DNA of 64,000 bases from NCBI RefSeq assembly GCF_020165985.1, contig NZ_JAIUKZ010000006.1, positions 62,001-126,000 of the forward strand, read 5' to 3'. Each line of letters begins with the position of its first letter. The stretch's first letter is position 1. This document shows, in pieces, positions 36,283 through 44,331 of this stretch. The notes under the pieces were generated by a model. The model was not told the origin of the DNA and did no database searches. It saw nothing but the letters and a program-made list of their open reading frames with translations. The translations under genes and the position numbers were made by a program. This DNA is from Bacillus sp. RAR_GA_16 (lineage in GTDB: Bacteria > Bacillota > Bacilli > Bacillales > Guptibacillaceae).

Positions 36283-37104
36283 TTATTCGGTTTCTTTTTT
36301 CCACTGCTCATCAATAAGCATTTTACCAGGCCACGTATAGGCCATAATGCCACCATCAGCTGTAATATCTTCACCTGTAACGTATGAACTATCATCTGAT
36401 GCTAAGAATAATGCCACTTTAGCCATTTCATCAGGACGTCCAAGTCTTCCAAGCGGCGTAATCCACTTGTTGGCCTCTCTAAACTTCTGACCCATTTCTT
36501 TCTCTTTTGAACCGACAAGCTCATCAATTAATGGTGTCTCAATCGTACCAGGGGAGAGTGAGTTCACGCGAATTCCTTGTCTTGCATAGTCAATCGCCAT
36601 GGCTTTTGTAAAGTTCGTAATGCCGCCTTTCGCCGCATTGTACCCTGAACGATCAAGATCTGCGGCTCTACCTGACATCGAAGACGTGTTAATGATTGAA
36701 CCACCATTATCCATCATAAGGGGAAGTAAGTATTTACTTGTTAAAAATGTACCCCTTAGGTCAACAGAAATAATACGATCAAACAATTCCACCGGATATT
36801 CGTGAACTTTACCACCTTGCTGATCAACACCAGCGTTATTAAAGAGAACATCAATTGTGCCATATTCTTCTTTCACTTGATTCGCAAAGCTTGTTACGCT
36901 ATCCTCGCTTGAAACATCGACATGGTAGGTTTTTACGTTACCGCCTTCGCTATTTAATTTATCTGCCGTTTTGTTCATTTCTTCTGTATTCACATCAGCA
37001 CACAACACCGTTGCGCCTTCTTTTGAGAAGAGTTCAACTGTTGCTTTTCCAATGCCTGTTGCCGCTCCAGTAATCACCGCTGTTTTGTTTTGTAATCGAT
37101 TCAT
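36283..37104 (-). CDS. short-chain dehydrogenase/reductase
   Basis: 273-residue SDR. The cofactor motif TGAATGIG (residues 12-19), NNAG near 90 and the active-site YNAAKGG near 155 are all visible, with INTSS supplying the catalytic serine. AGGAGG lies seven bases before ATG 37104; the open frame starts six codons earlier but overlaps that RBS. It is convergent with the catabolic operon and may oxidise or reduce a sugar intermediate; this is inference from position. Confidence 0.87.
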   Translation of the reverse strand: MNRLQNKTAVITGAATGIGKATVELFSKEGATVLCADVNTEEMNKTADKLNSEGGNVKTYHVDVSSEDSVTSFANQVKEEYGTIDVLFNNAGVDQQGGKVHEYPVELFDRIISVDLRGTFLTSKYLLPLMMDNGGSIINTSSMSGRAADLDRSGYNAAKGGITNFTKAMAIDYARQGIRVNSLSPGTIETPLIDELVGSKEKEMGQKFREANKWITPLGRLGRPDEMAKVALFLASDDSSYVTGEDITADGGIMAYTWPGKMLIDEQWKKETE

Positions 37105-37292
37105 AAGTAAATCCTCCTGCACTTGTATTGTAAGTCTACTTCATGTTTACCCGCATTAAGAAGAAAATAATCATGTTGAATGTGCTGTCTAGAAAATAAT
37201 TTTCATGGAAAAACATGGTCATGGTGTAAACTATTTGTCATATCTCAAGATTTCTTACGGTGATAAAATGACTGTAGAAGGAGGGGATTCTA

Positions 37293-37487
37293 TTGTTTAC
37301 AGTAAAGATACATGAAGAGGGATCTGGAGATGTTGAGGCCGAAACGTTTGAAGTTCGCTATCAGGCAAATGTCGCTTTTAAAGAAAAAACGCTCGCATAC
37401 TCCAATCAAAAAGGCCGATACGAAATTTCATTGAAAGAAGACTCAGGAGAAGACATTTTGTCTACTAAAGTTGGACTTGGATGGTAA
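37293..37487 (+). CDS. 64-residue hypothetical protein
   Basis: Small soluble protein, predicted mostly beta strand (FTVKIHEEGSGDVEAETFEV, then KGRYEISLKED). No domain is recognised. TTG 37293 follows the strong RBS GAAGGAGGGG, and a perfect terminator ends it, so the gene is probably real and monocistronic. Confidence 0.65.
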   Translation: MFTVKIHEEGSGDVEAETFEVRYQANVAFKEKTLAYSNQKGRYEISLKEDSGEDILSTKVGLGW

Positions 37488-37502
37488 AAACCTATACATA
37501 TT

Positions 37503-37538
37503 AAAAACCCCGTACAAGCAAAGCAGTACGGGGTTTTT
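37503..37538 (+). terminator. terminator of the 64-residue gene
   Basis: Perfect 13-bp stem (37503-37515 with 37526-37538) ending in T. Also usable by the convergent small membrane protein gene. Confidence 0.87.
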
Positions 37539-37544
37539 AACGTT

Positions 37545-37673
37545 TTAATGAGAAGAATGAAAGAGGTTCTGTTTAACCGTTTGCCAATTCGGTTTTGGTG
37601 TTTCTTTTAGACTGTTATAAAGAGAATAACCAAGACCTGCGACCATAACGATGATAAAAAGAATTTGATCCAT
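37545..37673 (-). CDS. 42-residue single-helix membrane protein
   Basis: The helix is at residues 3-20 (QILFIIVMVAGLGYSLYN), followed by a short polar tail ending in Ser and His. RBS GGGAGG is well placed before the ATG. It begins 23 bases after the yumC stop on the same strand and is probably cotranscribed with it. Not recognised as a named family. Confidence 0.65.
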   Translation of the reverse strand: MDQILFIIVMVAGLGYSLYNSLKETPKPNWQTVKQNLFHSSH

Positions 37674-37696
37674 GTCTATCCTCCCTTTCGTAGAAC

Positions 37697-38704
37697 TTAC
37701 TTTTTCTTATCGAATAAGCTTGTGCTGTGGAGCGGCTGTACCTTTGCATCAGGATCCATATAGGATTTGGCATTGTTAACAGCTGTCGGCGCTTCACCGA
37801 ATCCAGAGGCAATGAGTTTCACTTTCCCGTCATATGTAGCAACATCACCTGCAGCATAAATACCAGGAATATTTGTTTCCATCTTAGAATTAACGACGAT
37901 CGAATTCTTTTCAATCTCGAGACCCCATTCTTTAATAGGACCAAGAGAAGAAATGAAACCGTAATTCACAATCACTGCATCGACGTCTTTTGTAATGGTT
38001 TCTTCCCCTTTAACCTGCTCGAGAACGACTTGCTTAATACGTTCTCCGTCACCGATGAATTCGGTAATGTTATAAGGTGTTTGAACATTAACAGAAGAGT
38101 TCATCAACTGTTCCACGCTATGCTCATGCGCTCTGAATTTATCACGGCGGTGAATTAATGTTACCTCTTCGGCAATTGGCTCAAGCATGTTTGCCCAATC
38201 AACTGCGGAATCTCCCCCGCCAGCAATAAGAACCTTTTGCCCCGCAAACGCAGTCAGGTCATTTACGAAATAGTGAAGGTTTTTTCCTTCATAAAGGTCA
38301 GCGCCTTCTACTTTAAGGCGACGCGGTTGGAATGCCCCAACACCGGCGGTAATAATAACCGCACGAGAATAGTGCTCGTCACCTGTATTTGAACGAAGAT
38401 ATAGTGTGCCATCTTCTTGTGTGGAAACTTCTTCAACAGACTGTTCCAGAACAACATCTGGATTAAACTGATTTGCCTGTTCAACAAGATTGTCCACAAG
38501 ATCTTGTGCAAGTACTTTTGGAAATCCTGCAACATCATAAATGTATTTTTCAGGATAGAGTGCAGAAAGCTGTCCTCCAAGCTGAGGCATACTTTCAATT
38601 ATTTTAACCTTAAGCTGGCGCATACCACCGTAGAAAGCGGTAAATAAGCCAACAGGACCTCCACCAATAATCGTTATATCATAAAGTTCTTGTTGGTCTT
38701 TCAT
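37697..38704 (-). CDS. yumC: YumC, ferredoxin/flavodoxin-NADP+ reductase
   Basis: 335-residue thioredoxin-reductase-like flavoprotein of the FNR2 type, lacking the CxxC redox motif of true thioredoxin reductases. FAD motif [18 protein letters not shown] is at residues 12-29 and the NADP motif [13 protein letters not shown] near 157. [23 protein letters not shown] is the C-terminal FAD contact. It supplies reduced ferredoxin or flavodoxin, and the B. subtilis orthologue is essential. Confidence 0.93.
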   Translation of the reverse strand: MKDQQELYDITIIGGGPVGLFTAFYGGMRQLKVKIIESMPQLGGQLSALYPEKYIYDVAGFPKVLAQDLVDNLVEQANQFNPDVVLEQSVEEVSTQEDGTLYLRSNTGDEHYSRAVIITAGVGAFQPRRLKVEGADLYEGKNLHYFVNDLTAFAGQKVLIAGGGDSAVDWANMLEPIAEEVTLIHRRDKFRAHEHSVEQLMNSSVNVQTPYNITEFIGDGERIKQVVLEQVKGEETITKDVDAVIVNYGFISSLGPIKEWGLEIEKNSIVVNSKMETNIPGIYAAGDVATYDGKVKLIASGFGEAPTAVNNAKSYMDPDAKVQPLHSTSLFDKKK

Positions 38705-38743
38705 CGTCAGTCCCCCTATAAATTATTCACTGTGCTTTCATTA

Positions 38744-38758
38744 TTATAATCATAATGA
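38744..38758. promoter_or_regulatory. candidate PerR/Fur-type box before yumC
   Basis: TTATAATCATAATGA agrees with the PerR consensus TTATAATNATTATAA at 12 of 14 fixed positions and overlaps a possible -10 (TATAAT on the - strand). Regulation is inferred. The rest of the 38.76-39.05 kb gap is AT-rich, with nothing else assigned. Confidence 0.35.
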
Positions 38759-39075
38759 AAACGGAACTAAACCCCTAAGGTGAAAACACCTCTAGAACTT
38801 TCATTATAAAGGTTGAAAAAGGAAATAAAAAAGAATATGATTAGAATGGAGCGTCAGATTTGAAAATTTTATGACAAAATGCGTGCTGGATCACTCTTTT
38901 TTTCGGTCTAGAACGTGAAATACTTAACAATCTCTTTTGATGATTCGAAGGATTGTTTATTTTGAACCAAGAAATTATATATTATCAGCGTTTATTGACG
39001 TTTCACGATAGGACGAAGCAGGTAAATCACTAATATGTCCTAAAAAAATACCGATAAAAGGTGGATGTGATTCAA

Positions 39076-40278
39076 GTGAGTAGGCCAAAAATTGCAATTC
39101 TAGGTGCAGGATACGGTGGAATTATGACAGCAGCTCGTCTCCAAAAAGAGATGGGATCAAATGAAGTGGAAGTAACGCTTGTGAATAAGCATGACTATCA
39201 CTATCAAACAACATGGCTTCATGAGCCAGCGGCAGGCACAATGCATCATGACAAAACCCGTATTATGATTAAAGATGTTATTGATCTAAACAAAATCAAA
39301 TTTATCAAAGACACGGTTGTAGAAGTGAAGCCCGATGAAAAACGCGTCATTCTCTCAAATGGTGAACTCGAGTACGATTATCTTGTGTTAGCACTAGGTT
39401 TTGAGCCAGCTACGTTCGGTATTAAAGGTTTGAAAGAGAATGCCTTCAGTATTCGTAGCGTAAACTCCGTTCGTAAGATTCGTGAGCATATTGAATATCA
39501 ATTTGCGAGCTACAACAATGAGTCAGAACGTCGTGATGATCTGCTAACCATTATCGTAGGTGGTGCTGGATTCACTGGAATTGAGTTTGTTGGTGAACTA
39601 GCTGAGCGTGTACCTGAACTTTGTAAAGAATTTGATATCCCACGTGATCGCGTTAAAATCATTAATGTGGAAGCGTCTCCAACCGTTCTTCCTGGCTTCG
39701 ACGAAGAGCTTGTTGAATACGGCATGAACCTTCTTGAGCGCAAAGGAGTAGAGTTTCGTACAAGTACGATGATTAAAGAAGTAACAGAAGATGGTGTTAT
39801 CCTCGGTGAGAATGAAGAAGTGAAAGCAGCAACAGTTGTCTGGACCGGTGGCGTACAAGGAAACTCGATTGTTGCAAATTCTGGCTTTGAAACAAACCGT
39901 GGACGTGTACCTGTTCGTAAGGACCAGCGTACACCGGATTACGATAACGTTTTTGTTGTAGGTGACTGTGCACTTCTCATTAACGAAGAGATTAATCGTC
40001 CGTTTCCTCCAACAGCTCAAGTGGCGATTCAAGCTGCTGGCGCTGTTTCTAAAAACTTGCTTAATCTTGTACGTGGGAAAGAGCTTGAAAGCTTTACACC
40101 TGACATTAAAGGGACAGTAGCGTCTCTTGGAAAAGGTGAAGCAATTGGTAAAGTTGGAAACAAGAAACTTTACGGTAGTACAGCGTCTGCTATGAAAAAA
40201 GTGATTGATAATCGCTACCTGTTCATGCTTGGCGGACCAGGACTTGTCTGGAAAAAAGGGAAGCTTAAGTTATTTTAA
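39076..40278 (+). CDS. yumB: YumB, type II NADH dehydrogenase
   Basis: 400-residue NDH-2. FAD motif [15 protein letters not shown] is near residue 10, NADH motif [18 protein letters not shown] near 162, and VVGDCALL near 295. The C-terminal [15 protein letters not shown] probably contacts the membrane. It oxidises NADH and reduces menaquinone without proton pumping. The open frame starts at GTG 39061, inside the RBS AAAGGTGG; GTG 39076 gives the usual SRPKIAILG start. Confidence 0.9.
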   Translation: MSRPKIAILGAGYGGIMTAARLQKEMGSNEVEVTLVNKHDYHYQTTWLHEPAAGTMHHDKTRIMIKDVIDLNKIKFIKDTVVEVKPDEKRVILSNGELEYDYLVLALGFEPATFGIKGLKENAFSIRSVNSVRKIREHIEYQFASYNNESERRDDLLTIIVGGAGFTGIEFVGELAERVPELCKEFDIPRDRVKIINVEASPTVLPGFDEELVEYGMNLLERKGVEFRTSTMIKEVTEDGVILGENEEVKAATVVWTGGVQGNSIVANSGFETNRGRVPVRKDQRTPDYDNVFVVGDCALLINEEINRPFPPTAQVAIQAAGAVSKNLLNLVRGKELESFTPDIKGTVASLGKGEAIGKVGNKKLYGSTASAMKKVIDNRYLFMLGGPGLVWKKGKLKLF

Positions 40279-40293
40279 GATCTTCAGATAAAG

Positions 40294-40325
40294 AGGGCAA
40301 AGACATGATGTCTTTGCCTTTTTTG
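40294..40325 (+). terminator. yumB terminator
   Basis: GGCAAAGAC pairs with GTCTTTGCC, followed by TTTTTT. Confidence 0.88.
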
Positions 40326-40374
40326 TACTTATAGTGGACTCTTCTTTGAATAAAGAGGGTAGTTTCTTGATAGA

Positions 40375-40427
40375 AGAAAAACGGGGGCTGTCGTCCTAAA
40401 GGAATTGACGATCAGCCGCGTTTTTCT
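40375..40427 (+). terminator. second hairpin in the yumB-NUDIX gap
   Basis: Long imperfect stem: GAAAAACG (40376) with CGTTTTTC (40419), GGCTG with CAGCC, and TCGTC with GACGA. The T run is part of the stem. Possibly a backup terminator. Confidence 0.5.
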
Positions 40428-40503
40428 CATCTATTCAATCGAATAGGGGCTATGGTAAAGCTTATGAACGTTCAACTTTATTTATACCTGGGAGGATTTT
40501 GCA

Positions 40504-40983
40504 TTGAGTAATCGAGGGAAAGTGTGGCTTGCGGCTGCAGGCATCGTTGAGTATGAAGGAAAATACCTTGTTGTGATGAAAAAGTATGGCGGTTTAAAAG
40601 GAAAGTGGTCTTTTCCGGCTGGGTTTGTTGATCCAGGAGAAACGGTTGATGAGGCAGCTGTGAGAGAAGTTTATGAAGAAACAGGTATTGAAACGAAAGC
40701 GATTGGGATTGCGGGGATTCGTTCAGGGGTGATCAATCACGAAATTAGTGATAATTTAGTTGTATTTTATATGCAAAGAACCGGCGGCACCGAAAAAAGC
40801 GAAACGAAAGAAATAGAGAGATGTGAGTTTCGAACGAAAGAAGAGCTTCTTTCAGATCCACGCACCTCTACGATGATTCCTTCTTTCTTAAATGGCTTGG
40901 ATCAGTTTATGACAGAAATGAATCCTGGTGATCAGTTTCAGTACACGTCATACAAATTGATGTATCATACCCCTAAAGAGTAG
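40504..40983 (+). CDS. NUDIX hydrolase
   Basis: 159-residue NUDIX-family pyrophosphohydrolase. The complete Nudix box is present at about residues 39-61: GFVDPGETVDEAAVREV followed by YEETGI, fitting G-x5-E-x7-RE-x2-EE-x-G. Substrate is not predictable. TTG 40504 follows GGGAGG. The lead-in LAAAGIVEYEGKYLVVMKKYGG is typical of the family. Confidence 0.9.
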   Translation: MSNRGKVWLAAAGIVEYEGKYLVVMKKYGGLKGKWSFPAGFVDPGETVDEAAVREVYEETGIETKAIGIAGIRSGVINHEISDNLVVFYMQRTGGTEKSETKEIERCEFRTKEELLSDPRTSTMIPSFLNGLDQFMTEMNPGDQFQYTSYKLMYHTPKE

Positions 40984-41124
40984 AAAAGATTTGATAAATG
41001 ACGGAATAATCTGATAATAGTAATTGTATCCGCTTACACAGGCGATTAAGGACAAATTCGGGGTTTTTCTTTTTCGATTATTCTTGATATATTATCAGAA
41101 AATTACAACAAAGGAGTGGTTGAT

Positions 41125-41250
41125 GTGAGAAGACAACAAAATAAGGCGAAAGCAACGGACTGTCCTTATTGCCAGGGAAAGGGGTATTTTCAACTGCTTC
41201 TTGGTGGATCGGAAACATGTGATAATTGTGGAGGCAGTGGAGCCAAATAA
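41125..41250 (+). CDS. yuiA: YuiA-like small zinc-finger protein
   Basis: 41-residue protein with two CxxC(x)GxG-type knuckles, CPYCQGKGYFQ (from residue 13) and CDNCGGSG (from residue 32), the same pattern as DnaJ-type zinc fingers. Pattern and position between yumB and yuiB fit B. subtilis YuiA. GTG 41125 has AAAGGAG upstream. Function is unknown. Confidence 0.8.
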   Translation: MRRQQNKAKATDCPYCQGKGYFQLLLGGSETCDNCGGSGAK

Positions 41251-41263
41251 AATCCAACAAACT

Positions 41264-41287
41264 AAGCGCCTAGCGCTTGGTTTTTCT
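41264..41287 (+). terminator. yuiA terminator
   Basis: AAGCGC pairs with GCGCTT over a 3-base loop, followed by TTTTTCTTTT. Confidence 0.65.
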
Positions 41288-41299
41288 TTTTGCTCTAGA

Positions 41300-41597
41300 G
41301 AGGAAAGCCTTCTAGCGCTTTTCGGACCTATCAGGGCGCGTCCGCTTTTCATGATCTAGCTCCAGCGCCCACCTGCTCGAGATCTTAAGCCAAATATCAT
41401 TGTGGCAAAGAACGCCACATTGATACTCGTCTTAAGCTTGTCGCAGGTAATCAGGGCGCTTGCGCTTTTCATGATCCAGCTTCAGCGCCCAGGTCCTCGA
41501 GTCGCTTCAGGCGTTCAGTTGAACACAAAGGGCGTGTTCAATTGAACGCCTTCCAGCGCTTTTCGGACCTATCAGGGCGCGTCCGCTTTTCTTTGTT
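41300..41597. repeat. tandem copies of a Bacillaceae intergenic repeat
   Basis: Recurrent blocks are a TCTAGCTCCAGCGCCC or ATCCAGCTTCAGCGCCC head (41352, 41478), a CTCGAG motif, and a CAGGGCGC(G/T)(T/C)(C/G)CGCTTTTC tail (three times, ending near 41350, 41477 and 41593). The stretch TTCGGACCTATCAGGGCGCG occurs twice (near 41319 and 41561). The middle unit can fold with CTTAAG on both sides. I read this as one partial and two full units of the repeat widely seen between genes in Bacillus and relatives. It accounts for most of the 415-base yuiA-yuiB gap. Confidence 0.75.
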
Positions 41598-41665
41598 CAC
41601 TCTCCGTTCATTGACTATAAGGGGACAATCCAGTAAACTAACAATGATTACTCGGGGGTGAAACG

Positions 41666-41983
41666 ATGGCCATTCCACAGCTGATTATTTCAATGCTGTT
41701 GTTTATTGTTCTTTTCTTTGGGATTGGATTTCTGCTTAACATGCTTCTTCGATCCACCTGGATCATGGCAGTTGCTTATCCTGTAATCGTTATCATGATT
41801 ATTGATAACGTCTCCTTTTTTCAATATTTCTCGTCACCTGGTTCCTCCTTTAAAGCGTTAGGGAATGATCTTCTCTCTCTTGGAAGTGCTGATGCGATTA
41901 TCTTGTCTGCCGGTCTTGTTGGAGCAGTGTTCGCAGGCGTTGCCATTCGAATGCTTCGCGTAAGAGGATATCAGATGTTTTAA
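41666..41983 (+). CDS. yuiB: YuiB-like membrane protein
   Basis: 105-residue membrane protein with three predicted helices (about residues 5-27, 32-52 and 72-95). Length and position before the 3D-domain gene fit B. subtilis YuiB. Function is unknown. RBS GGGGGTGA precedes the ATG. Confidence 0.8.
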   Translation: MAIPQLIISMLLFIVLFFGIGFLLNMLLRSTWIMAVAYPVIVIMIIDNVSFFQYFSSPGSSFKALGNDLLSLGSADAIILSAGLVGAVFAGVAIRMLRVRGYQMF

Positions 41984-42016
41984 AAGCTTCGCCAACTGTT
42001 GGCAGAAGCTTTTTTC
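41982..42016 (+). terminator. yuiB terminator
   Basis: AAAAGCTTC pairs with GAAGCTTTT around an inner GCCAAC/TTGGC stem, followed by T. Confidence 0.85.
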
Positions 42017-42088
42017 ATGTCCTAAATGCAGAAATGAATAGCTTTTCCCTTCTCTGGAAATGAATAGATCATGAGAGGAGTGGAAGAT

Positions 42089-42688
42089 GTGCGAGTCATT
42101 CTGCTGATCGCAAAAGGGGTCGTATTTACGGGGCTTTTTGCAGCAGCTTTGCTATCAACCTATTTATTACTATCGGGTTTATCGGTTAATGATGTGACAA
42201 AGTGGTTGTTTCCTGAACAGGCTGTCCTAAGTGAAGAGAATCGAATGACGTTGGCGACGTCGCAGGATTGGTCTCAGTACCCTGTTCATACCGTAACAGC
42301 CACTGGTTATACCGCGGGAGAAGAGTCAACGGGAAAAAAACCTGACCATCCTGCCTATGGCATTACTTATTCTGGGGTAAAGGTGAAGCGCGATCTTTAT
42401 TCGACTATTGCTGCGGATACGTCTGTTTTTCCGATTGGAAGTGTTCTGTTTATCCCTGAATATGGGTTTGGGGTTGTGGCCGATACGGGAAGCGCCATTA
42501 TCGGGGATCGCATTGATCTCTATTACGATACCGTTCAAGATGTTTACACAGAATGGGGCAAGAAAACATTGGACGTCTATCTTATTCAAAAAGGGAACGG
42601 TACGTTATCGGAGGAAATGCTTCAAAACATGAACGAAGAAGAATCTATGCAGGTATTTAGGCAGGAATTTATAAGCGAAAAAGAATAA
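42089..42688 (+). CDS. yuiC: YuiC, 3D-domain protein
   Basis: 199-residue protein with one N-terminal membrane anchor and a C-terminal 3D domain (double-psi barrel, MltA-like). The three conserved aspartates are in [19 protein letters not shown] (near residues 135-155). B. subtilis YuiC is a minimal stationary-phase peptidoglycan lytic transglycosylase. The frame is open from ATG 42071, but GAGGAGTGG lies inside it and favours GTG 42089; the start is moderately sure. Confidence 0.85.
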   Translation: MRVILLIAKGVVFTGLFAAALLSTYLLLSGLSVNDVTKWLFPEQAVLSEENRMTLATSQDWSQYPVHTVTATGYTAGEESTGKKPDHPAYGITYSGVKVKRDLYSTIAADTSVFPIGSVLFIPEYGFGVVADTGSAIIGDRIDLYYDTVQDVYTEWGKKTLDVYLIQKGNGTLSEEMLQNMNEEESMQVFRQEFISEKE

Positions 42689-42698
42689 GTCACAACAA

Positions 42699-42730
42699 AA
42701 GGTCGGAGAGGTGAATCTCCGACCTTATTT
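42699..42730. terminator. bidirectional terminator yuiC / BtuF-like gene
   Basis: AAGGTCGGAGA pairs with TCTCCGACCTT over a 6-base loop. Confidence 0.82.
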
Positions 42731-43528
42731 CTGCAGAAACGCGTCTTCTCCTTCAAAGGAAGGATACCGGTCAGGATGAAGGATGGCAGCAAGTTTCACA
42801 AGTCCCGTTATTAAGCGAGGAGATGGTCGACAATACAACCATTCCTCGAGGACATGAATGGGACGGTCCTCCAGCTGCTCCCAGCCTGGTCGTTTTTTGA
42901 CGATGCTAGGATTTACTTTGTTTTGTCGTACGCCAACCCAGGCAAGGCATATGTGATCTGGTTGACGACTCACAACATCCGTCCAGTCTGTTTGCACCGA
43001 AGCGAGATCTACATCTCGAAACACATTTTTGGCGCCGGCTAGTTCGCTGATTTCGGTTAACCAGTTAGTTTTTCCTGGAGTGAAGATCGGTTTTGGCCAC
43101 CATTCCCAATAAAGTTCTGGTTTATTGGGAATGTGATCACTGATTTCCTTATACTGCTGGATTAACTCTTTAAAACGATTAGAAAGTGAGGCGGCTTTAT
43201 CCTCCATATTTGTGAGCTCGCCGAGAGTGACGATATCGGTGCATATGTCATCCAGCGAATTAGGATTTAAGATGGTGTATGACAATCCGAGTTCATCGAG
43301 ACCTTCAATGTTTTTCTCCATTCCAGGAACGCTTAGAGAAGCGAGGATGAGATCAGGCTTCAGTTCTTGTACACGATGCAAATCAATTGAAAGATCTGGA
43401 CCGAGTTTAGGAAGTCTTGTCACTTGCTCGGGCCAGTCCGAAAAGTCATCAACGCCCACGAGTTGATCGGTTAAGCCAAGATAAGCACACAGTTCTGTAT
43501 TGCTAGGACATAATGAAACGATGCGCAT
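42725..43528 (-). CDS. BtuF-like substrate-binding-fold protein without signal peptide
   Basis: 267-residue class III periplasmic-binding-protein fold, like cobalamin or siderophore binding proteins (RIVSLCPSNTELCAYLGL, then LKPDLILASLS). The sequence starts at residue 2 with the first strand, so there is no signal peptide or lipobox and the protein should be cytoplasmic. No ABC permease or ATPase gene is adjacent. A cytoplasmic corrinoid or metal-chelate binder is possible; the function is unknown. It interrupts the yuiC-yuiD order. Confidence 0.75.
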   Translation of the reverse strand: MRIVSLCPSNTELCAYLGLTDQLVGVDDFSDWPEQVTRLPKLGPDLSIDLHRVQELKPDLILASLSVPGMEKNIEGLDELGLSYTILNPNSLDDICTDIVTLGELTNMEDKAASLSNRFKELIQQYKEISDHIPNKPELYWEWWPKPIFTPGKTNWLTEISELAGAKNVFRDVDLASVQTDWTDVVSRQPDHICLAWVGVRQNKVNPSIVKKRPGWEQLEDRPIHVLEEWLYCRPSPRLITGLVKLAAILHPDRYPSFEGEDAFLQK

Positions 43529-43543
43529 GGAAGTCCTCCATTT

Positions 43544-44038
43544 CTAAGCTATTTGAAAGGCATAATAAAGAATTAACGTAGAGATAACGCCAAGCAAACC
43601 ACCTACGAGAACTTCAATGGGTTTATGACCCAGAAGTTCTTTTAATTCCTCAATTTTTTCTCGTTCTTGTTTTTGCTGCCAATTTTTTGCTTCAGATACA
43701 AATCGGTTAAAATTCATAACTAGTTGATTCAGAACAATCGCTTGCTCACCCGTTTGCCTACGAACACCTGTGGAATCAAACATCACGATAATGCTGAACA
43801 TGGCAGCAACCGCAAATATAGGTGAATCGAGTCCTGTTTCCAGAGCTACACCAGTTGCTAAAGAAGTTGTAGCCGCAGAGTGAGAGCTAGGCATTCCGCC
43901 TGTAGCGTTGAACAGGGACCAATTGATTTGTTTTGTTGCAATAAAATAAATTGGTACTTTTAAGAACTGCGCAAACACAACGCCGAATAACGCAGCCCAG
44001 AGTGGGAAGTTTAACAAAATATCCATGAGTGAGAACAT
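43544..44038 (-). CDS. yuiD: YuiD, divergent PAP2-family membrane protein
   Basis: 164-residue protein of the DUF212 (divergent PAP2) family. GGMPSSHSAATTSLATGVAL (about residues 46-65) is the PSSHS phosphatase-like motif, and FDSTGVRRQTGEQA follows near 105. Four or so hydrophobic segments. Enzymatic activity is not proven for the family. Runs opposite to yuiC; possibly cotranscribed with the BtuF-like gene 15 bases downstream. Confidence 0.87.
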   Translation of the reverse strand: MFSLMDILLNFPLWAALFGVVFAQFLKVPIYFIATKQINWSLFNATGGMPSSHSAATTSLATGVALETGLDSPIFAVAAMFSIIVMFDSTGVRRQTGEQAIVLNQLVMNFNRFVSEAKNWQQKQEREKIEELKELLGHKPIEVLVGGLLGVISTLILYYAFQIA

Positions 44039-44255
44039 CTTCCTTTCTACATCGTTCCTATGTTTGGTGTACCCGAAGAAATGGATATTAAATCGAACGA
44101 ATCGTTGAAAAGAGAGGAGTAGATTCCAAACGAGTCGCAGGTTGCCGGTTTGGAGTAGGGTGGAAAAACGATGTAAATGATCCGTCTATTATACCATATT
44201 CGGGAGAATTTGGTCCTTATCGCTCTTGTCTCCAGTAAAACGCCAACCTCTTCCA

Positions 44256-44284
44256 TTGACACAATAACTCTTTCGTGTTAACTT
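44256..44284 (+). promoter_or_regulatory. candidate yuiF promoter
   Basis: TTGACA (44256-44261), 17-base spacer, TAACTT (weak -10). The rest of the 44.04-44.33 kb gap contains no gene; B. subtilis has the aminopeptidase gene yuiE here. Confidence 0.4.
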
Positions 44285-44331
44285 ATTAGTGATTTACCAA
44301 ACTAAAGGATTTACTGAAAGGTTGTTACACG

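Noticed and set aside
36855-37159. Small + strand ORFs opposite the SDR gene.
   Set aside because: They are shadows of a clearly recognised dehydrogenase with complete motifs.
40432-40455. Another copy of the cloverleaf repeat (TTCAATCGAATAGG).
   Set aside because: Only a 10-base core matches and no surrounding pairing is conserved; chance cannot be excluded.
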